Shown here: piece after piece, positions 42,857 to 53,031 of the stretch
How the letters are laid out: each line of letters opens with the position of its first letter
How positions within the stretch are numbered: position 1 is the stretch's first letter
Source: Athripsodes cinereus
Taxonomy: Eukaryota > Arthropoda > Insecta > Trichoptera > Leptoceridae
Assembly (NCBI GenBank): GCA_947579605.1
Contig: OX388306.1
Coordinates: forward strand, 4,030,001 to 4,094,000
Length of the DNA stretch: 64,000 nucleotides
Reading direction: 5' to 3'
Notes under the pieces: generated by a model
What the model saw: only the letters and a program-made list of their open reading frames with translations
The model's database searches: none
Told to the model about the DNA's origin: nothing
Position numbers and translations under genes: made by a program

Positions 42857-43570
42857 ATGTTGATTGACTGTGCAGTTTATAAAAATATTCACGAGAAACA
42901 AGAACGCCATTTGAATTCTGAAGGTAGGAGATATTGTTTTATAATTATAATATTTATGTAACCACAAAAATTAAAGAAATTGATACCACCAGCTAGCTGG
43001 CAAATGATATTGGTAAAATTAGGTTAAAATATTGACGAATCTATGCCAAATTTGTTGTTATAATCAGATAAATTGCATTTTTGAAATGGCTTGGCATTTA
43101 GTATCATTGTTCCAATATGGCCCCACTCGTTTAATGGACCTTATATGGTTGTCAAACTGTGCGGCAGTATCTGATATAATTATGTACGTAAATTAATTTT
43201 CTTTGAGTAAAAATATTTTTTAATATTTGGTATTTTGATGTTTTTAGATATATGCAATCTTGCAGACAAGACATGCACTGTGAAGGAAGTAGACACTTTT
43301 ATCCAAAATAGTGTTATTAACCATACCCAACAAAGGTTGAAAATAAAGGCGTAAGTATTATTCATTACACATTTACCTATAAGAAATGGAAGTTCTTGTG
43401 TTTTTTCTTGTGTGTACTGCTTTATTTAATTTGTTATATGAATGATGATGTGCAAGAAGAATAAAACAAATAAATAAATAAAATTATTTGCAAAGAAAAA
43501 AGAGTTATTAAATGAATAATATTTTCTATTTATTTTCAGATTAAAACAAATAAGAAAATTGGGACAGTAA
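42857..43570 (+). CDS. Small three-exon gene, product unknown
   Basis: Coding parts 42857-42923, 43248-43350 and 43540-43570. Exon 1: MLIDCAVYKNIHEKQERHLN SE, donor G|GTAGGA. Exon 2 after TGTTTTTAG: ICNLADKTCTVKEVDTFIQN SVINHTQQRLKIK, donor GGC|GTAAGT. Exon 3 after TTTATTTTCAG: LKQIRKLGQ and TAA. The joins are in phase (one-base, then two-base carry), which is unlikely by chance. The protein would be 66 residues, charged and probably helical, with no signal peptide. The frame is also open upstream of the ATG for 14 codons (KYFGDHRHYECE), so exon 1 may instead be internal to a larger gene. I do not recognise the family. The second intron contains a LINE 3' end. Confidence 0.65.
43385..43488 (+). 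repeat. LINE 3' end within the intron
   Basis: TTTTCTTGTGTGTACTGCTT, TATTTAATTTGTTATATGAA TGATGATGTGCAAGAAGAAT and (AAAT)n. The minus-strand relic at 52918-53031 has the same sequence. Confidence 0.75.
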
Positions 43571-43942
43571 GAAGATATGCAAATTGAAATGGAAATGACC
43601 AATTGATTTAATTAAAACCATTTTTTGAAGACACCATTAGATCATGAAGTGAAATTTGACAAATTTTTACAATATCTTGCATCTAATTAGACCAGTCTAC
43701 CTGCAGGAATTTGCAACAGAAATTACATAATTTATTTCAAAATCATTCTTGTTTATGTACATTAAATTGTTTTACATGTGTATGTGTATGTTTTTTTTAT
43801 TATACCTACTTTCCATTCCATACCGATGTTGGAGTAAGAGTAAAAAAGATGGTAAATATTTAAAAAAAAAAATATACATAATTCACATTGTTGATAAAAC
43901 AGGTATGAATATTATATAATTTTTATCACTCATAGAAATGAG
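43571..43942 (+). other. Probable 3' UTR and flank of the small gene
   Basis: AT-rich. ATTAAA at about 43763 and an A-run near 43860 are the only polyadenylation-like signals. Confidence 0.35.
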
Positions 43943-44125
43943 TTAACACTTAACTCTGTCAAGATCGAACATTTTAATTTCATCTTGTTCATACCCCTTC
44001 TGTGCAATGTTGAGCAACACTGGTATTGTTTTGACAACTGTCAACTTATTATACGACCAAGACCTTGAGATAACTTTTTCTATAACCGCTACTTCTTTGG
44101 GTACACTAAGTGTACTAAACATCAT
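43943..44125 (-). CDS. Candidate minus-strand ORF, unknown
   Basis: Sixty codons: MMFSTLSVPKEVAVIEKVIS, then RSWSYNKLTVVKTIPVLLNI and AQKGYEQDEIKMFDLDRVKC. Composition is unusually protein-like for this window (balanced charge, KGYEQDEIKMFDLD). No splice partner or homologue recognised. It would end tail-to-tail with the small plus-strand gene. Confidence 0.3.
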   Translation of the reverse strand: MMFSTLSVPKEVAVIEKVISRSWSYNKLTVVKTIPVLLNIAQKGYEQDEIKMFDLDRVKC

Positions 44126-44370
44126 TCAGTGGCAATTTGGGTCCGACGCGTAGACATTATTCCTTTACATTGTGTTCTTAACATCACGCATTCTCAAATT
44201 AGTTGCAGTACGTGTTTTTTGAGTGTACATTTTGTCATATAACCTTACACTATAGCGTTTAGAACACGGCGGGTGAACATCGTATGTACAATATGTGTAT
44301 GGATTATTTTGTGGCTGATATTTTAGTCACGGCGACCGTATTTGGTTGTATGGGATACAAATCATTTCAT

Positions 44371-44484
44371 CTAGATATAGTTATTTAGGTGCTGGAACAA
44401 GACAAGGAAGGGTGCCATCTTTTTGCTACACTCCTTCGATGTCTCTTCAGACTTTAAAACAGTTGGTAGCAAGTTTTTAAACAT
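44371..44484 (-). CDS. Candidate minus-strand short ORF, unknown
   Basis: Thirty-seven codons: MFKNLLPTVLKSEETSKECS, then KKMAPFLVLFQHLNNYI. Plausible composition and upstream of the ORF at 43943 on the same strand, so both could be exons of one gene. No clear donor/acceptor pair was found between them. Confidence 0.2.
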   Translation of the reverse strand: MFKNLLPTVLKSEETSKECSKKMAPFLVLFQHLNNYI

Positions 44485-44695
44485 TTAATTGATTTAACAG
44501 AGCTTTGAATAGTTGATTGAAAGTTTATCCACACTCAAGATCACACTCTCACACCTTTAAGAGCGCTGAAATGTCGAGTGCCTTCAAGATAACACAATTT
44601 ATCCAAAATCCTTTTAAACTGAAGAGCATTAACTTTTCTCACTCGCGAGCTTCACTAATCATGACACTTCCTTCTAATACATGCTTGATATAAAT

Positions 44696-44935
44696 AGTGA
44701 GCTATAATCCATTGGATTGGCCTGCAACGAATTTGGATTTTCTTTTCCATTCCTCCCTATTTTCTATTAGTCTCTTTAATTCTACATTATTATTATGTGC
44801 CACAGTTCATGTCCTTCCTCACTTGATTCATATAGGTGTCTCTTGGTTGGCCTCTAGCATTTTTGCCTTCTGCCTTGCCCTCCACGATGGTGATAGGTAA
44901 GCCTGGGTATCTAATGTTGAGGCCAATTCAGTTAG
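44696..44935 (-). pseudogene. RTE-type RT C-terminus, minus
   Basis: Minus strand reads KAEGKNARGQPRDTYMNQVR KDMNCGTYNNVELKR, then LIENREEWKRKSKF. GK..RG.P...Y..Q......T...L..L...R..W is the RTE-group C-terminal pattern. Paralogous to 32941-33140. Confidence 0.65.
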
Positions 44936-45844
44936 CTCATGATATTATGTAACATTTTTTTTTTGTTACAATATACGGCGTGAGCCTTTTACATGTATAA
45001 AATATAATTATAGAAAATGCATGACAGTACATTCAAACTAGACAAGGAGTAACTATGAAAAAAGGACAATACACAATCAAAAAAAAAACAAAAAAATTAT
45101 ACATATTCAATAAAACTTGTTACAAATTGATGAAAGACAGAACCAGCAACAAATCATCAAAATTGGGAAATTCAACATAAGATTTAAGATTATTAAAATT
45201 ATAAAATATATGTGGTTGGATATCCGATTATTTGATTTCAGATCACGCACATATTCGGTATTCAGCCAGAACATTATCCGTTTCTTCACAAATATAATTA
45301 GGTATATAAAATATATAGGTTGTTAAATAGCTTTTCTCTCTTATATTGTTATTCGATATATATTCCTACAGTAAAATATAGTTTTAATATTATTCTTTCC
45401 TTAACACAGTGTCTGTTGTTAGTGTTATGTTAAAATAATTATTATTACTAATCACAATACGTATCCTGTTCCGAAACTAATCTAGGTATAAATATAATAT
45501 TACGGTATAACATACCTATAGACTGTAATAAGATAAAAATAAATTCCAGCGTAAATTCTGTATCGGAAGTGTATTATTTATTGCCTGCTGAGGGATGGGA
45601 AGATGCGGTATTACTACATTGCGGAATAGTTAAGCAATGTATATTGTTGTACAAATAAGCTTTGAAGCTTAAAATAAAATCAAAATGTGGAAATTTTAAT
45701 TCAAAGATACATTCTGTAACAGTATTTTAGATGTTCAAAATCTGTGTCTTCTAACCTATGTCTTGTGTTTTGTCAGACTATTTGTGGTACATTTTTTCAC
45801 GACTTGCATTGGGTATCAGGAAAAGGTCTTCTTCTTCTCCTTGG
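44936..45844. other. AT-rich stretch, nothing recognised
   Basis: No supported feature. Confidence 0.4.
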
Positions 45845-46135
45845 GCAGTTATAAGTCCCACATGGTATTGGAGTCTGCCTTTCTTGTTTGGTTACGCCAC
45901 TTGGTTCTGTAAAGCGCATCCTCATGGGAAACATCACAGCTTCGCATGTCTTGTCTCACTACTTCACGCCATCTGCGCTTTGGCCTTCTTCTTGGTCTCT
46001 TGCCGGTAACCTCGATACATTGAGCTTTATTGCCTACATACTCAGTTGGTCTCCTGGCCACAATATGCTCTCTTGTATTTTATCCGAGATACCCTGCACA
46101 CGCAGGTATCTGGAAAAGGTGAATATTCAAAAAGA
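45845..46135 (-). pseudogene. RTE-type RT C-terminus, minus
   Basis: ORF 45849-46061: ARRPTEYVGNKAQCIEVTGK RPRRRPKRRWREVVRQDMRS, CDVSHEDALYRTKWRNQTRK AD, stop. The preceding piece (ISDKIQESILW) is in another frame, so it is broken. GKRPRGRPK.RW.D...D is a common ending of insect RTE-type reverse transcriptases. Confidence 0.75.
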
Positions 46136-46249
46136 CTATCCTTTTGTTTAAGAGATATTAAGCTGATATTAATTGAGGTGCTTATTCACAAAAAAGTTTG
46201 TTAGAAGCCAACGTGATTATTATGAAGAATAAAAATAACTTTTACGACC

Positions 46250-46445
46250 ACAAATATTCTCACAAATGGGGTAGCCAGTAGACATACATCATGTAATAAA
46301 CGCACAAGTTGTCCTCTCAGTGTCAATTATAAATAAAGCATTAAGAATGGGTGGCATATTTCATCACTGAATAATTTAAGATGGCTGTTAAAATGTCTTA
46401 TTCGCAATATTTTGCCCTGTCTTTTACTGGGCACCCATTTTTTTC
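46250..46445 (-). repeat. SINE-2 copy, minus, diverged
   Basis: CACAAATGGGGTAGCCAGTA, AAGTTGTCCTCTCAGTGTCA, AAGAATGGGTGGCATATTTC ATCACTGAA, CTTTTACTGGGCACCC. Confidence 0.6.
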
Positions 46446-46779
46446 CTAGATTCGAGTGGGTGACCTACATATTATTTTTCTTTTTCGGAAGCTCCACGAA
46501 AATATAATAGATATAAATAACTCAATTTTACAGAATACTCTTAACTTATGTAGGAACTCGAGGTAAGAGAGCCCCATTCAAATTCGGGACTACATAATTT
46601 TAACTGACATATTTTTGCGTACATATTTTGCAACACCTGTATAATGTTGTAGTTTCAAATTCGTGAACGTTGAGTACCCCATTCATATTGTCTACCTTCT
46701 TGGGCTGAACTCCCTACAGGTTAATGAGCTTATTTTTTAATCTATTCAAAAGAATATGATCCTCATATGAATATTTTTC

Positions 46780-46886
46780 GTTCTCTCTTGTCTTTTTTTT
46801 TTCTCTCTTAAAATATAATATGTGATGAATTGTATGGCCATAACATCCAACGGGATGAGCCGCCATATTAAAAAAAAAAAAAAAAA
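46780..46886 (+). repeat. Possible retroposed 3' end with A17 run
   Basis: GGCCATAACATCCAACGGGA TGAGCCGCCATATT followed by 17 A at about 46869-46885. A long pure A run after a mixed sequence resembles a LINE or mRNA 3' end. No other copy in the window. Confidence 0.3.
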
Positions 46887-47299
46887 ATGTTGTAGTCATT
46901 TACTATAAATAATATCAATTTTCTTTTGGAAGTGTCTTTCAGTATCTCCAAATTTACATCAACATGTTCAAAAGCATTTTCAAACATTGAATAGGTACTT
47001 AGTAAATAATGAAGCCTCACAACTTTTTTGCGGTCACTAGTATTCATATTGAGGCTTTTAACACAAGGATGTGTAGTGTCATTGATAGTGTAAAATTGAT
47101 TACTCCCGCAGTGCGGACCACTGAAACGGCAGTTAAAATGTCGCTCATGTAGAAGTAAGATTACATTATGTTGTTTATATTGACAATAATTTGTATAAGA
47201 AATTCATGAGAACATTTTCAACTCCTCAAGGACCTTTCACGAAAATGAATCGAAACTTATACTTTTTTTAAACAGTTTATGAATGTAGAAACTATTCGA

Positions 47300-47432
47300 T
47301 TAATGGTTTAATTCCAGGTGCCGGAAAACTCCTCTTTCACTACACAAGCTTATAATAGCTTACTGTTAAAGATGTATAAGATTGTACTTTGGTTTACAGC
47401 AAAAATTTATATACATCTTTTTGTAAACAAAA
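47300..47432 (+). repeat. SINE-1 copy
   Basis: TGGTTTAATTCCAGGTGCCG GAAAACTCCTCTTTCACTAC ACAAGC, TACATCTTTTTGTAAACAAA. Box B is degraded. SINE-2 follows directly. Confidence 0.7.
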
Positions 47433-47434
47433 AA

Positions 47435-47668
47435 TCTTGGAAAGGAAGATGACTCCCAATCTTTACAGTATGTCTTTGAGTGTCCTGTAAAATGCAGATA
47501 TTCATAAAACATCACATTTCAAATCTTCAATTCAGCGATGGTGTATGCCTCCCATTCTGAACATATTAACTTTAATTGGCTTCAAGAGGACGGTTTTCAT
47601 GTTAACTACGAGTGATTGGTCCGCTGGCTACCCTGCTTGCGGGAAATTACGTAATAATTTGTTAAAAA
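47435..47668 (+). repeat. SINE-2 copy
   Basis: TTGAGTGTCCTGTAAAATGC, TTCAGCGATGGTGTATGCCT, GGTCCGCTGGCTACCCTGCT TGCGGG. Head to tail with SINE-1 and followed by an RTE fragment. Confidence 0.65.
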
Positions 47669-47676
47669 GATTCTTA

Positions 47677-47850
47677 TTATCATCATCATCATCATCGCCC
47701 TCAACGCTTTTCTCGGGAGCACAGGGCAGAAACCAGCCTCCTCCATTTAGAGCGAATCTGCCGCAACTGTGTCACCTCCTCCCACAACATTTCCAGCGCT
47801 CTGATGTTGTTGTTATAGGAACGGTGTATTGTGAAAGTGGGAAGCCCTGG
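47677..47850 (-). mobile_element. RTE 3' fragment, minus
   Basis: (ATC)n tail, CGCCCTCAACGC, GGGAGCACAGGGCAGAAACC AGCCTCCTCCATT, GGAACGGTGTATTGTGAAAG. Matches the last 160 bp of the 3.3-kb element with a few differences. Confidence 0.85.
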
Positions 47851-47854
47851 ACGT

Positions 47855-48334
47855 TATGAAGATGTTATAAAGCCATTATTTATGGTATTTGGTAGCTTGA
47901 TAGTATATAATAAAAAAATATTGTAATTAGGAATTCCTGAATTCGAATTTCGCTACCGACCTTGACGGCGTAGACGAATTAATTACTTACGGATTACTTA
48001 CCTAAAAATAAATGTATCCATAGTGATAGTGATATAGATACGCCTTGTATCTACATATATTACAAATACAAAATCACTGTTCTTTTTTTCAAATTATCAG
48101 CATTAATTTTGTTCAACATTAATGAAAATTAGGTTTGTAATTATTTGCACACATTTTATTCTCAGGCAGTCTCGAAATATAAAATGTAAACGAAAGTTTG
48201 AAAATGACAAAGTTAAATACACATTTACCATACTATAATATATAATGTCCTTATGCCGTAGACCAAGTGGAATGAGTAGAGAAAACGAATCGCCATATAA
48301 CTGCATAGATCTATGTATCATAATTCATAACAGA
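47855..48334. other. AT-rich stretch, nothing recognised
   Basis: No supported feature. Confidence 0.4.
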
Positions 48335-48490
48335 CATCTTTCGCTTCTACTACATTCATACAATTTTTCAAACACTTTTTTTCCTTTTTTGAGGATTTGA
48401 TACACTTGTATCTCACTACTTGGCTTGACCACTTGGTCAATCCACGTAGTTCTTGGGCATCCATGCTTTCTCACATCCCTTAGGTACCTA
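48335..48490 (-). pseudogene. RTE-type RT C-terminus, minus, diverged
   Basis: Minus strand reads RKHGCPRTTWIDQVVKPSSE, then QILKKGKKVFEKLYECSRSE RC. Equivalent to GRPR..W.D.......S.....R......C in the NRRACM relatives. Confidence 0.5.
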
Positions 48491-48654
48491 GTTGAAAAAT
48501 AGAAATTTGGATTTACGATTTACGGAAGGTTTAACATTCGCTACCAACCTACTCCACTCTCGGGTTGCAATAACTATTGATTGATGTGTAAGGGGTTGCT
48601 TTTTTATTTAATTTTCTTTCATTTCATTCGTTTTTTTGTTTTTATATATTATTC

Positions 48655-48866
48655 CGTAGAGCACCCGGAAAAGAATGAAGCTACCACTTTTTTACGTAAG
48701 TTTTCTATTGTCCCCTAAAAGACAAGTGTTCGAAAAAACAAAGACACTATACCTACATCTTGTATTCAGCAACGAGGTATGTCACCCATCCCGCATACCT
48801 CATTTTTTGTTGGCACAGAGAAAAAAACTTGCATGTTTATAACATGCGGCTGGTCTGCAAGTTAAT
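48655..48866 (+). repeat. SINE-2 copy ending at an RTE junction
   Basis: CCGTAGAGCACCCGGAAAAG, AAGTGTTCGAAAAAACAAAG, ACATGCGGCTGGTCTGC, then it switches abruptly to RTE sequence (AAGTTAATAAGTTACGATGG). Confidence 0.75.
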
Positions 48867-49035
48867 AAGTTACGATGGTTTGGGCTTGTGGAAAGAATTA
48901 ATTAGGACAGAATGACCAAGATTATATTATATGACTGTGTCAAAAGCGAAAGGTGTAAGCAAGAATACTAGGAAGTGGCGCTCGATCGTTTCTGCCTACC
49001 TCACAAGAAGAGCGGAGAGATGCCATGTATGTATA
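48867..49035 (+). pseudogene. RTE-type LINE (NRRACM family), internally deleted
   Basis: GATGGTTTGGGCTTGTGGAA AGAATTAATTAGGACAGAAT GACCAAG matches 38865-38915. It jumps to GAAGTGGCGCTCGATCGTTT CTGCCTACC (39090 region) and ends ATGCCATGTATGTAT. About 150 bp in the middle are deleted. Confidence 0.7.
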
Positions 49036-49764
49036 AATACCTATTCATGATATTGCTGCTTAAAACCTCTCGAGCTTATTCTGAGCTTTAATTCACTTGC
49101 GTGAATGAAAAAGAAGATCAAATAGTAGATCTTTAGACAAACCTTACTTAATATGTTTATATAATAAGTGTTTATTTGTCAAAAAAATATAAAGTATCTT
49201 ATTTCATTTAGTATCCAAAAGAAAGATAGCAATCGACTGAATTCTTATTTTTTTTATTAGAGCAATACTTTCAGCGTCTTTGAGTCGTAAAGATAGTATA
49301 AATGCGTAGCTACCTAAAATTCTTACGACAAGAGTAAAACACTTAATGTCGACCTTGGACTAACTGAGCAGGAAATAATAATACTAAAATCTTTAGGGAG
49401 AACCGAAAAGCGATAAGGGTTAACATTTTTTTTTCTAATATCGGTATCCGACAATAATGTTTTTTCCTCATTCGTGTCTAGGGTATTCCCCATAGACCTT
49501 ACAACTTGTATAGGTACGTACTATTGTAATAGGTTTTCTGGAAGTCCAACGAAGGGAAAACATACACCACGTAGAACACTTTAGTAATGTTTTTTGTTGT
49601 TTTGAAACAGATGTTATTTAGGTTGGTTCCTAAATATTGATCTTAACAAACAGTAATGCAACCGCATATCCGAATAGAGGATAACGAAAAAAATGGTGCA
49701 GGGCTATGCTGCAAACCAATCTAAAGGATAGAACTCAGAAATCAAGAGATTCATTATCTTATCG
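49036..49764. other. AT-rich stretch, nothing recognised
   Basis: No supported feature. Confidence 0.4.
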
Positions 49765-50075
49765 GATGGCAGAACAAACGTAATACCAAATTATTCTGTC
49801 GGCAAGGTTATAAATTATTTAGTGATTTCAATGTTCTTGTCAATATTTTCAACATAACATACAATCACTTTATCGCCAGGATATAGATTCTCCATTGATT
49901 CTGTTGCTTCTTTTTATGATATCTTTTTTGTGTTTTTTTCTAACGCGCTGTTTTTTTTAATTTGCTTTCCTTTTTTTCCATTTTTCCTGCTGAGATTGTC
50001 ATGGCCAAAAGCTGTTATGGTAAAAAGTACAAGGTAATATTTTTAGAATAATAATAATAATTAGTTGAGTTGTCT
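49765..50075 (+). repeat. Dispersed repeat with (AAT)n tail, copy 2
   Basis: Partner of 22520-22794: CAGAACAAACGTAATACCAA, CGCCAGGATATAGATTCTCC, GGCCAAAAGCTGTTATGGTA, (AAT)n. Confidence 0.65.
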
Positions 50076-51294
50076 TCAGGTATTCGGCAAGATTCTTAAT
50101 ACGGCCGGAAACCAAATATCTGGTCTATCTAAAACAAACAACAGACTACGAGATTTTTCTCATTATTTAAATTAAAATACATCTACTCACTTATTCTTAT
50201 TAAAACAAGCTCATCTCTTGATAATGTAGGTATGTATTTTCCTAAAAATAATTTACGAAATGTATAACGTTTTTGTACAATGGGTCTATTGTGTAAATAA
50301 TGGCTCGAATATCTTCGTGAAGCTTCGTTGGGTTCAGTCCACAAAAAGTTGTTTTTAGCATGTTATTACTGTTATTTCGGATTTCTGTATGTTTATCAAC
50401 AAACACAATACTTCAGTGACAATGGTATTTTATAATAACAATTATAGTTGTAACTACAATATGGAAATGTAAACCTTATTAACTCCTAATCTAATCTAAT
50501 GTAATAATAATCTATATTCAAATAATATCGTCTTTACATTTTCATAATAACACAGTTGAACATACTAATTACAATCACAAAAAAATGTCTTCCACACTAG
50601 CCATAGGGCTGTGTTGTGGCAGAAATATGTACCAATGAGATATACAAAAATAAAATTATTGAAGCTAGTAAAAATAAAAATAAAAAAAGCTTAAACCTTA
50701 TTATAAATAAATAAAAATAACTATTCAAACAAAATCAATTATTAACAAACATGTCCCAATAATACTGTCAATTATAAAAATAAACACGCATTACAATACA
50801 AAGATGGGTCAGAGAATAATCTAACAATGTCAATGAGTGAAATCAGTCTGCGAATGAGTCATTATTGGCTATGTTAGTATCTTGGGTTAGTAATAATTGT
50901 CATGAACGTCAGTATATTAGTCTTCAAATGAGATGGTGAGTTATTTAATGTTCACGCCAGTGCACTGGGTTTCGCAATAAGCCCTGAATGTCAGCAAAAG
51001 CCAGTGAATGAGCGAGTCTATAGGTTAGCGGCTGATTCATCAGTGTGTTAGTTTATTAGTTCAGGTAAAAAGCTATGTATTAAAATGAGTGAGTTCGCAG
51101 GCAGATACGCGAGTGAGCGAGTGTGTAATTGGACAAGTTCTCAATCCAAGAATCGAGAATAAGAACACCAAAACAAAAGCACCAACAACAACACTCACCC
51201 CACCACCCCTCCATGTGTATTTAATGGCATAATATTTTGATTCCGTGAAATAATACAATTCACAAAATGTGTAATTAGGTCAGTTGGAATAATT
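50076..51294. other. AT-rich, then a GTGAGT/GAGCGAGT-rich segment
   Basis: 50840-51130 is enriched in variants of AGTGAGT and GAATGAGTC, perhaps an old degenerate tandem repeat. No gene supported. Confidence 0.35.
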
Positions 51295-51426
51295 CCTCAA
51301 GACAGACATTTCTGGTAAGAGTGGAATCTTCGCTGGTCTACATGTTAAATGTATTAATTGTCAACATATTGTGTAACGACTGTTTGATTCTAAATATTGT
51401 AAAAATAAAAAAAATAAAAATAAAAT
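51295..51426 (+). repeat. LINE 3' end, plus orientation
   Basis: Inverse partner of 968-1095, same blocks and A-rich tail. Confidence 0.6.
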
Positions 51427-51545
51427 CGCTAATCTGCGATAATCTCGCCATCTGTATATTGATTATATTTGATTTGTACGTATTTTTGTGTTAATTTGCT
51501 TGCAATCGATGTACAGTAAAGGTCAATTTAATAAAGAAATAAAAT
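51427..51545 (+). repeat. Jockey-like LINE 3' end
   Basis: TCTGCGATAATCTCGCCATC TGTATATTG and GCAATCGATGTACAGTAAAG, then AATAAAGAAATAAAA. Same type as 24690-25018. It directly follows another LINE tail. Confidence 0.5.
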
Positions 51546-51689
51546 GAACTAAATTAAATAGGTAGATAAATAAAATAAATGATATTAATAAAATAAACAA
51601 TTAAAATATATAATAAATAAGGAAATGAAATAAATTAAGTAAATAAATAATATCAAAAAAATAACTTAGTAAATTTAAAAATAAAACAC

Positions 51690-52135
51690 TTATATTAACA
51701 CCGCCATAGTGACTTTGTTAATCGCGAACCGGCTTTCAAAAGCTTTCGCTCTCATCATCAGGCTTACGTAAAGTGATGAAATTTCTTTCAAAGTGTTACA
51801 AGTTTCTAATGAGAAAAAATAAAAGTATGGATTATATTTTATAAGCCAGTTGTAATGATTCACAATACACCGTTCCTATGACAACGATATCAGAGCGCAA
51901 GGAATGTCGTGGAAAGAGGTGACGCAATTGGCACAGAGACGCTCTGAATGGAGGAGGCTGGTTTCTGCCCTGTGCTCCCGTGAGGAGCGTTGAGGGCGAT
52001 GATGATGATGATGTAATGAACAATGAATTATCCAAAATACTTTTTCCCCTTACAACAATGTTGTATTGAGGGTAACTTTTTTCCTATCTGTTAGCCTGAT
52101 GATGAAAACGGGAGCTCTTGAAATCGTCTCACGAT
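51690..52135. repeat. Foldback-type repeat split by an RTE fragment
   Basis: Left AATCGCGAACCGGCTTTCAA AAGCTTTCGCTCTCATCATC AGGCTTA and right GCCTGATGATGAAAACGGGA GCTCTTGAAATCGTCTCACG ATC are imperfect inverses. Similar blocks are at 41830 and 63019-63068. Confidence 0.55.
51859..52011 (+). mobile_element. RTE 3' fragment with 8-bp TSD
   Basis: TTCACAATACACCGTTCCTA TG ... GAGGAGCGTTGAGGGC(GATGAT)n. TGTAATGA at 51851-51858 and 52012-52019 is the duplication. It matches the 3' 150 bp of the 3.3-kb element with very few differences. Confidence 0.88.
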
Positions 52136-52917
52136 CAAGAATGTCACTGCAATAGTATTAAAAAAGTTTTTATTTTCTTTATTTGAAAAATATGTACATA
52201 CATTTTTTGATTCGATTTTTATTTCAAATGTTGGGGAAAAGTTGACATTATGCAAAAACAAACTGTAATAAAAGTCCAAATATGCAAAGCTTCATCTACA
52301 AAGAGTCATAAATGGTTGCACAAACACAAATAAACACGGGCGAAAAAGTCAAGAGATTTATGAACAAACTTATTAAAAGAAAATAAAGTCGGCTTAGGAA
52401 TGTCGTAAGATCGTGAAACTTTTCGTATAAAATAACTGAAATAGATTATTTTCAGTGCTGAAGCCGTTCGATATCAGGATTTTTATTCCATTGAAAGGAA
52501 AGTAATCCAAAGAATAATAGAATAATATAGATAAAAGAACTTTTTTCAATTCTTTATTTTAACAAATGACCCCATATTATTATTATTAAGCTCCACACTG
52601 CCCTTTATATTATAATACGAAAACTTTGAAATTTTGTTTTTGGAGAGATAGGGAAATACACAATTTGAAAAAGAAAATTATTTAACTTTTCTCAAGTAAT
52701 ACAAGAGTGGATACTTTTTAACTTGTGTGAAAGAAGACGAAAGTTTTAAAATTTTGACTATGAGTTGTATTGATAAAAATATCATCATATTTATTATCAG
52801 GAGTCTGTTTTGGAGTTGAACTGAATATGATACCTTCACAATCCCCCCCTCCCCTTTCCTATCATTTTTTATGTACCTATCAGAAACTTCAAGATTTTTA
52901 GGGTAGAATAAAATTTA
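52136..52917. other. AT-rich stretch, nothing recognised
   Basis: No supported feature. Confidence 0.4.
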
Positions 52918-53031
52918 TATATATTTATTTATTTATTTTATTCTTCTTGCACATCATCATTCGTATAACAAATTAAATAAAGCAATATACACACGAAAAA
53001 ATGTGATGATGTGCAGTGGCGAGATTATCAC
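52918..53031 (-). repeat. LINE 3' end, minus, separated from its body by a hAT-like insertion
   Basis: (ATTT)n tail, TTATTCTTCTTGCACATCAT CATTCGTATAACAAATTAAA, CACACGAAAAAA. Matches 43385-43488 in reverse. Continues at 54402 beyond the transposon. Confidence 0.8.
53024..53031. repeat. Left TSD of the 1.36-kb transposon
   Basis: ATTATCAC, repeated at 54394-54401. Confidence 0.9.
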
